From NCBI GenBank assembly GCA_002169695.1, contig NHJO01000003.1, positions 1 to 34,540 of the forward strand: 34,540 nt of DNA. The letters are read 5' to 3'. How positions within the stretch are numbered: the first letter of the stretch is position 1; each line of letters starts with the position of its first letter. A program made the position numbers and the translations under genes. This document shows positions 26,633-32,213 of this stretch, one piece after another. The notes beneath the pieces are model-generated. The model searched no databases. It was given only the letters and a program-made list of their open reading frames with translations, and had not been told where the DNA came from. The stretch comes from a bacterium TMED217. GTDB lineage: Bacteria > Fidelibacterota > Marinisomatia > Marinisomatales > UBA1611.

Positions 26633-27264
26633 GTTATTCGTTTTATAATTTCTTTAAACTCTGATAGAATCATTGATGTTGCGCCCCATACTATTTCCTT
26701 ATTTAAATTAAAATATGGCATCGTTACAGGCACTCCTCGTATTGTAGTATTTTTTTTTCTTTGATTATGATTATTAATTAATTCATCTATTGAAATTTCG
26801 ATAATTTTTTCTACTTCATCCTCTGATGCTTTTAAATCTGGGACTTTAGATGTCCATCCAACATAAGGGTAAATATTAAAGCCAGAAAAAGGGACATAGA
26901 TTGTAGAGAGTTTTCCAATTAGTTCTACAATTTCTGTTGAAACTCCAATCTCTTCCTTTGATTCTCTCAGGGCTGTTTGTGATAAGGTTTCATTTCCTTC
27001 TTGTACTCCTCCTGGTAAGGAAATTTGTCCTTTGTGTGACTCAACTTTTTTTGATCTTAGAGTGAGAATAAAATTGAATGTTTTATTTTTAGGATATAAT
27101 AAGATTAGCACAGCAGCTGGGACAGGTGTTTTCATAATATAATCTATTGCTTTAGGAATACGCGGCTCTGTTCTCATAGCATTATGGGCTTTTTTACCTG
27201 GGAGTTTTGACTTCATATTATTTTTCAAGAGTTGAATAAACTTAGGTATGTTTTGTTGTTTCAT
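26629..27264 (-). CDS. NUDIX hydrolase, CoA pyrophosphatase type
   Basis: 211 residues. The NUDIX box runs from Gly86 to Gly107: GVQEGNE, then REsKEEIG, with catalytic Arg100, Glu101, Glu104 and Glu105. Just before it, TLRSKKVESHKGQISLPGG matches the extra motif of the CoA/NudL subgroup, which cleaves CoA and its derivatives into 4'-phosphopantetheine and 3',5'-ADP. The Ser at position 102 where a hydrophobic residue is usual is a minor deviation. No signal; cytoplasmic. It is divergent from the HAD gene across 65 bases. Subgroup call is good; substrate is inference. Confidence 0.88.
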   Translation of the reverse strand: MKQQNIPKFIQLLKNNMKSKLPGKKAHNAMRTEPRIPKAIDYIMKTPVPAAVLILLYPKNKTFNFILTLRSKKVESHKGQISLPGGVQEGNETLSQTALRESKEEIGVSTEIVELIGKLSTIYVPFSGFNIYPYVGWTSKVPDLKASEDEVEKIIEISIDELINNHNQRKKNTTIRGVPVTMPYFNLNKEIVWGATSMILSEFKEIIKRIT

Positions 27265-27329
27265 TTCTTTTTGTTGTATTTCTATTTGATTAATTTATAT
27301 TTGAAATTTGTTTTTATTTAAATACATAA

Positions 27330-27968
27330 ATGAAATATAAGCATATAGTTTGGGACTGGAATGGCACACTTTTAGATGATTTGTGGTTATGTGTTAATGC
27401 AATCAACTATGTATTGCAATCTAGAGATATGCCGCTGGTTACAACAAAAAGTTACAGGAGCATATTTTGTTTTCCAGTTATAGAATATTACAAAAAGTTA
27501 GGATTTGATTTTACAAAAGAGCCATTTCCAATACCTGGGTTTTTAGAATATTATAAAAATAAATTTGAAAGTTGTGATCTTCATCAAGATGCAAAAGTTA
27601 TTTTAAAAAAGATTAATCAATCTGGGTTTACTCAGTCAATTCTTTCAGCGGGGAAGCAGAGTTCTCTAATTAACTGGGTTGAATATCATAATATATCTCA
27701 TTTTTTTAATCAAATTGTAGGTGTTGATAATGAAAATGCAGATGGTAAAATAGAAGCTGGAGTCCATTGGATAAAAAATTCACTTTATAAGCCTGAAAAT
27801 ATTTTGTTAATTGGAGATACTATTCATGATAGTGAAGTAGCGAACTATATGGGTGTCAAATGTGCTCTTCTCCCCATTGGTCATGTAAGCGAGGATAGAT
27901 TAAAAAGTACAGGAGAAACTGTTTTACCGTCTCTTAAAAGTATACTTGAATATTTAGAAATAGATTAG
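27330..27968 (+). CDS. HAD-superfamily hydrolase (phosphoglycolate phosphatase-like)
   Basis: 212 residues. The motif I nucleophile is Asp9 in VWDWNGTLLDD. The usual second Asp of DxD is Asn11, a form seen in a HAD subgroup of which many members carry WNGTLLDD. Motif II is ILSAGKQSSL (Ser/Thr phosphate site), motif III is around Lys 146-155, and motif IV is LLIGDTIHDSEVA with two Asp. A helical cap lies at about 18-80. The substrate is unknown; a small phosphorylated sugar or phosphoglycolate is usual for the fold. The stop is followed 11 bases on by a terminator-like hairpin. Confidence 0.88.
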   Translation: MKYKHIVWDWNGTLLDDLWLCVNAINYVLQSRDMPLVTTKSYRSIFCFPVIEYYKKLGFDFTKEPFPIPGFLEYYKNKFESCDLHQDAKVILKKINQSGFTQSILSAGKQSSLINWVEYHNISHFFNQIVGVDNENADGKIEAGVHWIKNSLYKPENILLIGDTIHDSEVANYMGVKCALLPIGHVSEDRLKSTGETVLPSLKSILEYLEID

Positions 27969-27978
27969 TTGTTAAAAA

Positions 27979-28005
27979 CCCTCAAAATAAATAATGAGGG
28001 CTTTT
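27979..28005. terminator. Bidirectional terminator hairpin after the HAD gene
   Basis: CCCTCA (27979-27984) pairs with TGAGGG (27995-28000) across a 10-base A/T loop. On the plus strand it is followed by CTTTT; on the minus strand by TTTTT (27974-27978). It can end the HAD transcript on one side and the minus-strand RNA proposed below on the other. The stem is short (6 bp) but all but two pairs are G-C. Confidence 0.6.
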
Positions 28006-28054
28006 AATACAAAGTAACCGCTGACCTCCTAAGAGATTCAAGCTCTTAGGTGTG

Positions 28055-28102
28055 TTACACAGCTGATCCTTTGGAGGTCAGCGTTATATTTAAATTAGAC
28101 AA
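28055..28102 (-). CDS. Possible 15-residue leader peptide
   Basis: TTG start 6 bases after GGAGGT, then 14 further codons and TAA: MSNLNITLTSKGSAV. The SD is a perfect match over 15 bases and the spacing is ideal. Codons 7-10 (ACG CTG ACC TCC) are one arm of the long inverted repeat, so translation would open the stem, as in attenuator leader peptides. No downstream gene follows on this strand, so a classical attenuator role is doubtful. Chance is possible for a frame this short. Confidence 0.3.
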   Translation of the reverse strand: MSNLNITLTSKGSAV

Positions 28103-28148
28103 CTGATCACCTCCTTTCTTTATTGTTAACGAAATACACACACACAAT

Positions 28149-28176
28149 ATTAAAAATAAAAAATTATAAATATCAA
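28149..28176 (-). promoter_or_regulatory. Possible minus-strand promoter for the small RNA
   Basis: Minus strand TTGATA at 28176-28171 (5 of 6), 16-base spacer, TTTAAT at 28154-28149 (5 of 6). The start would be near 28142, about 23 bases before the SD. In A/T-rich DNA such matches occur by chance, so this counts only together with the structure downstream. Confidence 0.35.
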
Positions 28177-28267
28177 ATCTGTTTATAATGATATTATTAT
28201 TTTTATGGTTTTCATGGATAATGATATTTAATAAAAAATATATCTATTAATTCATTAATATTGGCCC

Positions 28268-28771
28268 ATGAGAAATGTTATTATCTTATTTATTATATTT
28301 TTTTTATTGAGATGTAGCGGTGATAAAGTAAGTGTAAAAGTTGTTAGCGCATCAGAGTTATATAGTCATATCAATGAAAATAATTCCTCATCTTTTGTGT
28401 TATTGAATATATGGTCGACATCATGCCTACCTTGCATACAAGAGTTTCCCTATATTGTTAATCTTATTAATCATTATGATAGGAGAAAATTAGATATAAA
28501 ATTTTTAAGTACTGATTGGGATGAAAACTCAGATAAAGTATTGAATTTTCTTGCTGATCAAAATGTCATCGGTCAGCATTATCGGAAAAAAGAAGGAGAT
28601 GACCAAGATTTTATTAATGAGATTTGTAAATCTTGGTCTGGTGCACTACCTTTTACTGGAATTTTTAATAAAGAATTAAAACTTATTTCATTTTGGGAAG
28701 GCAAAAGAGATGAGTCTTTTTTTATTAGTAAGATTGATTCATTACTAAATATAGAAGGAGAGAGATTATGA
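28268..28771 (+). CDS. TlpA-like thioredoxin-fold lipoprotein
   Basis: 167 residues. A hydrophobic N-terminus ends in FLLRCSGD; Cys16 is probably lipidated, although Arg at the -1 position is unusual for a lipobox. The thioredoxin domain has LLNIWSTSCLPCIQEFP with the redox pair Cys53/Cys56, and the cis-proline loop GALPFTG. It resembles TlpA/ResA proteins that reduce disulfides or assist cytochrome c maturation outside the inner membrane. The partner is not visible. Its stop overlaps the next ATG (ATGA), so the two redox genes are one unit. The 5' side is the 299-base gene-free stretch. Confidence 0.85.
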   Translation: MRNVIILFIIFFLLRCSGDKVSVKVVSASELYSHINENNSSSFVLLNIWSTSCLPCIQEFPYIVNLINHYDRRKLDIKFLSTDWDENSDKVLNFLADQNVIGQHYRKKEGDDQDFINEICKSWSGALPFTGIFNKELKLISFWEGKRDESFFISKIDSLLNIEGERL

Positions 28772-29352
28772 TTAGAATATTGGTATTATGTATTTTTGTT
28801 TACACAACTTTAATGAGTGAAGAAATATCTATAGGCAGTAAAATGCCTGGTTCGGATTTTATTTTAAAAAATATTGATGGTAAAGAATCGGAGCTTATTT
28901 CTTATAAGAAAAAAAATGGACTTCTTGTTATTTTTAGTTGCAATACATGCCCTTGGGTAATACGTTGGCAAGATAGATATAATCCTATATCAGAATTATG
29001 TGCAAAAAGTGAAATTGGTTTTGTTGCAGTTAATTCTAATGCAAGTTTGCATGAAAGTGTTGATAGTTTTGAATCAATGGTAGAACACGCAAATAAGTAT
29101 AATTATAAGTTCCCGTATGTTGTAGATAGTAGTTCAAAACTTGCAAAATCATTTGGAGCGATGAAGACGCCTCATGTATATCTTTTTAATAGTAATGGTG
29201 AGTTAGCTTATAGCGGAGCGATTGATGATAATGCAAAAAATGCAAAAAAAGTGAAACGCAATTATCTTACTGATGCTATTAATTCTATTTCAAATGGGAA
29301 ACCTATAAAAAATAAAACGACAAAAGCTTTGGGCTGTTCTATAAAATTTTAA
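28768..29352 (+). CDS. Secreted redoxin (thioredoxin/peroxiredoxin-like, CxxCPW type)
   Basis: 194 residues with a signal-like start (MIRILVLCIFVYTTLMS). The domain begins IGSKMPGSDFILKNIDGKE, followed by FSCNTCPWVIRWQDRY, where Cys58 and Cys61 form the CxxC of the PRX-like group (commonly CNHCP). TPHVYLFNSNGELAYSGAIDDN and the ending TKALGCSIKF are the typical C-terminal signatures, with a third cysteine. Proteins of this group are widespread in FCB and marine bacteria; the reaction (peroxide reduction or disulfide exchange) is not settled. It overlaps the TlpA-like gene by 4 bases and probably works with it in the periplasm. Confidence 0.87.
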   Translation: MIRILVLCIFVYTTLMSEEISIGSKMPGSDFILKNIDGKESELISYKKKNGLLVIFSCNTCPWVIRWQDRYNPISELCAKSEIGFVAVNSNASLHESVDSFESMVEHANKYNYKFPYVVDSSSKLAKSFGAMKTPHVYLFNSNGELAYSGAIDDNAKNAKKVKRNYLTDAINSISNGKPIKNKTTKALGCSIKF

Positions 29353-29368
29353 ATTAAAACCATATTAT

Positions 29369-31231
29369 TTATTTAAGAAATTTTCCCATGTTAGACATTA
29401 CTAGGTTGATGTCCTTAGATTCAAAATAGTTGATGTATTTTTCGTTTGATAATAGCTCATATTCTTTATTTCTAATTTCAAAAGTATTCATATTATAACT
29501 TTCGGTAGAGAATACTAATGTGGCATTTTTAGTGATAATCGCGCTTTCACTCCATCCGCTAGAAACCACGAATTTTCTATTTTTGATTTCTTCTGATAGT
29601 AAAGATTGACCAAAACAATATTCTCTATAGGGAGTGATAGACCCTAATAACTCTATTAGTGTTGGAGCAATATCTAAATGACTAGTTAATGAATTAAATT
29701 TTTTTGGTTCTGTATTAGGTAAATAAAAAATAAATGGGACTTTAATTTGTTCTGGAGAGAATGCACTATTATGGCCCCAAAATCCGCGTTCGTAAAATTC
29801 TGCGCCATGGTCTCCAGTTATAATTACGATTGTGTTATTTAATAGGCCTCTGGTTTTTAAAATTTTTATCAAATTTCCAACTACAAAATCATCAAAGTAG
29901 ACCGCATTTTTGTAATTGTTAAAAAATGGCTCAACATTACTTTTTTTATTTAAATCCATATAATTAATATTATTTGCGGAAGGTCGAAACTTTGTAAAAC
30001 TTTTTGGATAGCTATATGGTTCGTGCGGAGCATCAAGGAAAAGAAAAGAGAAAAAGGGTCTTTCATTATTAATAGTGTCTAACCAAGTATTAAAAAGTTT
30101 TGGATGTTGAATGTCTCTTTCTTTTGCACCAGAACCAGAGATCTTATCAAAAATTTGTTTTGGTACACCAATAAAAGCAGTTTTTCTAAATTCTGGCCAT
30201 GTTAATTGTGTGCTAGACCAGATCCCAATATTATAATCCATTTTTCTCATTTCCTCCATTAATACGGGCTCTCTTCTTTCTGATAAGATTGAGTGCCAAT
30301 AAGAACCATATATACCATAAAACATAGAAAAAATGCCAAACCGGGTTGCATTCCCGCCACTAAAATGATTGTTAAATATCAATGCTTTTTTAGAAAATGA
30401 GTGTATTGCAGGCGAAACATTCTCATTCATCATATCATATCTCCAAGAGTCGATAGTAATGATAACAATATTAGGAAGTTTCTTTTTCTCTGAAAATTTT
30501 AGATTCTTCAAAGGGTAATTTATTAGACTTCCTGTTTTACTTTGTTTAAAGTCAAGTTCTTGATTGACATTGTAACCCCATTTTTTTGCCAATCTTTTTA
30601 TTGTCAGAGGTTGATAGAGAGGGAAGAGTTTAGCGTATCTAGTTATTTTTGTTTTATTTATTAGATCGCCGTAAGCATAAATAAATTTATCAGTAATAAT
30701 GATCGTAATAAGAAATAAGGCAAGATATTTTATACCTGACCTTCCATTTATTTTGAATACATTTTTAATAATTAATCTATCAATAAAAATATAAATACCT
30801 ATTTGAGATAGAATTATTAATATTACATAAATAATAAAACTAACTATAGTTGATGTCCCTAAAATAACAGAGTCTGAAGAGCCTTCAGTTATTAAAATAT
30901 TCCAAACTAAACTATTAATATGGAATCTGTATAATTTAAATATTATTGTATCAATGAATAATATTGTATTTAAAGAGGATATTATTAATCCAGATATAAT
31001 AAAAATGATAGATCTAATTGGTGTGTATTTAAATAATAAAAAAAAGAGAGTTCCTATCAATAAGTAGATTAAGCCAAAATTAGAAATAAATGCTATCCTT
31101 GGGAATATCCATTCCGTAAATGATGTAGCTGGTGGTAAAAATTTTAGATAGGTATGAGCAATAAACAAGGTAATAAGAATATTAGTACATATAAATATAA
31201 AAAAAATGGAATAGCGTAATTCGGATTTCAT
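29369..31231 (-). CDS. YejM/PbgA-like inner-membrane protein with sulfatase-fold periplasmic domain
   Basis: 620 residues. Five hydrophobic segments in residues 1-185 precede a periplasmic alkaline phosphatase/sulfatase domain. Stretches line up with E. coli YejM (PbgA, LapC) as I recall it: FKLYRFHINSLVWNILI, LFPLYQPLTIKRLAKKWG, SGGNATRFGIFSMFYGIYGS, and YCFGQSLL near the end. YejM senses LPS and controls LpxC stability. Unlike E. coli YejM, this protein seems to keep the metal and nucleophile residues of active family members: Asp261 in ITIDSWR, Thr296, His403 in APHEPY, and Asp474/His475 in ITGDHGAEF. It may thus be an enzyme (a phosphoglycerol or phosphoethanolamine transferase or lipase-like) rather than only a sensor. 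Convergent with the redoxin gene; tRNA-Phe lies just upstream. Confidence 0.75.
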   Translation of the reverse strand: MKSELRYSIFFIFICTNILITLFIAHTYLKFLPPATSFTEWIFPRIAFISNFGLIYLLIGTLFFLLFKYTPIRSIIFIISGLIISSLNTILFIDTIIFKLYRFHINSLVWNILITEGSSDSVILGTSTIVSFIIYVILIILSQIGIYIFIDRLIIKNVFKINGRSGIKYLALFLITIIITDKFIYAYGDLINKTKITRYAKLFPLYQPLTIKRLAKKWGYNVNQELDFKQSKTGSLINYPLKNLKFSEKKKLPNIVIITIDSWRYDMMNENVSPAIHSFSKKALIFNNHFSGGNATRFGIFSMFYGIYGSYWHSILSERREPVLMEEMRKMDYNIGIWSSTQLTWPEFRKTAFIGVPKQIFDKISGSGAKERDIQHPKLFNTWLDTINNERPFFSFLFLDAPHEPYSYPKSFTKFRPSANNINYMDLNKKSNVEPFFNNYKNAVYFDDFVVGNLIKILKTRGLLNNTIVIITGDHGAEFYERGFWGHNSAFSPEQIKVPFIFYLPNTEPKKFNSLTSHLDIAPTLIELLGSITPYREYCFGQSLLSEEIKNRKFVVSSGWSESAIITKNATLVFSTESYNMNTFEIRNKEYELLSNEKYINYFESKDINLVMSNMGKFLK

Positions 31232-31270
31232 AATATTATAACATTTAGGATATTAATAGTATCTCTGGAG

Positions 31271-31343
31271 TGGCTCGGGCCGGAATCGAACCAGCGACAC
31301 ATGGATTTTCAGTCCACTGCTCTACCAACTGAGCTACCGAGCC
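31271..31343 (-). tRNA. tRNA-Phe (anticodon GAA)
   Basis: On the minus strand the acceptor GGCTCGG pairs with CCGAGCC, 7 of 7. The D arm is GCTC-AGTTGGTA-GAGC, the anticodon stem GTGGA/TCCAT holds loop CTGAAAA (GAA, Phe), and the T arm is GCTGG-TTCGATT-CCGGC. Discriminator A; CCA is not encoded. It lies in the 328-base space between the YejM-like gene and rdgB and is transcribed away from rdgB. Confidence 0.97.
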
Positions 31344-31503
31344 AACAACAGAAAAATATTCTTAGTAAAAATTTAATATATAATATTAAATAAGCGGCGA
31401 AAATTAATATATTTTATTGTCTTTTCAACTTTTCTTCTAAAATCATTTACTTAAATAGTTTTATTATGTTAGTGATAAATAACAAAGAGGAGTGTTTTTG
31501 TTA

Positions 31504-31532
31504 TTGTATTGATAGTATTTAAACTATATAAT
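31504..31532 (+). promoter_or_regulatory. Probable promoter of rdgB
   Basis: TATAAT at 31527-31532 (perfect -10) with TTGTAT at 31504-31509 17 bases upstream (weak -35). Transcription would start near 31540, only about 20 bases before the rdgB ATG. No SD is visible there (GCCAATAATTAATA precedes the ATG). The rest of 31344-31559 is A/T-rich with no other signal that I see. Confidence 0.5.
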
Positions 31533-31559
31533 TCATCGAATCGTTGCCAATAATTAATA

Positions 31560-32162
31560 ATGGAATTAATAAAAGAAATTGTAATTGCTACTCATAATCC
31601 TTATAAAAAAAAGGAAATGGTTGTAGCGCTTTGTGATTTAGGTGTTAATATATTAACTCTTGATAATTTCCCAGAAATTGGTGAGATTGAGGAAACGGGT
31701 TCTACGTTACTAGAGAACTCTTTAATTAAGGCACGTACAGTTTTTGCAAAAACTGGGATACCAACAATTGCAGATGATACTGGCCTTGAAGTTGATGCTT
31801 TAAATGGTGCTCCGGGGATTTATTCAGCACGTTATGCGGGAACTAATGTGACATATGAAGATAATGTCAGAAAATTACTAACTGAAATGTCTTCAATAGA
31901 TATAAAATCTAGGACAGCTCGATTTAAAACAGTTATTAGTTTTTCTTATAATAATAAGGAACTTTGGACGGAAGGAGTTATTGAAGGTAGTATAACAGAA
32001 CATTCAATTGGGGAAAAAGGGTTTGGTTATGATCCTGTTTTCAGAGTTATAGAAACTGGGAAAACCTTTGCGGAAATGACGAAAAAAGAAAAGAATAAAA
32101 TTAGTCACAGAGGATTAGCACTGAAAAAAATGAGTAAACTGTTAATGGAAAATTTAAAATAG
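31560..32162 (+). CDS. rdgB: Non-canonical purine NTP pyrophosphatase (RdgB/HAM1)
   Basis: House-cleaning enzyme that hydrolyses ITP, dITP and XTP to the monophosphates. 200 residues, normal length. IVIATHNPYKKKEM (residues 7-20) is the nucleotide-binding start (usual form ASxNxgKxxE). ETGSTLLENSLIKA (45-58) and TIADDTGLEVDALNGAPGIYSARYAG (69-94) are highly conserved, as are GEKGFGYDPVF and EKNKISHRGLALKKM near the end. All metal-binding acids appear intact. It is 51 bases upstream of the sprA start and may be transcribed with it. Confidence 0.96.
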   Translation: MELIKEIVIATHNPYKKKEMVVALCDLGVNILTLDNFPEIGEIEETGSTLLENSLIKARTVFAKTGIPTIADDTGLEVDALNGAPGIYSARYAGTNVTYEDNVRKLLTEMSSIDIKSRTARFKTVISFSYNNKELWTEGVIEGSITEHSIGEKGFGYDPVFRVIETGKTFAEMTKKEKNKISHRGLALKKMSKLLMENLK

Positions 32163-32213
32163 AGAAGGAAAATTTATCGAATAGATTGCTATCAGTTAAC
32201 TAAAAGCTGAAAG

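Larger units (their letters stand above)
27974..28142 (-). ncRNA. Candidate structured small RNA with a perfect Shine-Dalgarno and bistable fold
   Basis: No protein gene covers this stretch. On the minus strand, in order: AGAAAGGAGGTGATC (28119-28105), complementary over 15 bases to the common 16S rRNA 3' end; a TTG-started 15-codon frame; ACCTCC (28078-28073); two short hairpins (TGTG/CACA at 28061-28051 and CCTAAGAG/CTCTTAGG at 28050-28028); a second GGAGGT (28029-28024); then the terminator. The 14-bp inverted repeat (GCTGACCTCC with GGAGGTCAGC plus TAAC/GTTA and one bulged base) at 28015-28029 and 28073-28086 encloses the two hairpins as a three-way junction. It does not match tRNA, 5S, SRP, 6S or tmRNA patterns I know. 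The strand is chosen for the SD, the promoter match and the T run; it remains inference. Confidence 0.4.

Noticed and set aside
28136-28147. CACACACACA run as a microsatellite of interest
   Set aside because: Only about five repeat units; probably incidental, though it falls near the proposed RNA start.
27969-28267. Known RNA families (tRNA, 5S rRNA, SRP RNA, 6S, tmRNA, RNase P) in the gene-free stretch
   Set aside because: No cloverleaf, no SRP GGAAGNA/tetraloop motif, no 6S-type long bubbled hairpin, no tmRNA tRNA-like ends.
31509-31532. TTGATA with TATAAT upstream of rdgB
   Set aside because: Spacer only 12 bases. The weaker TTGTAT at 17 bases is preferred.
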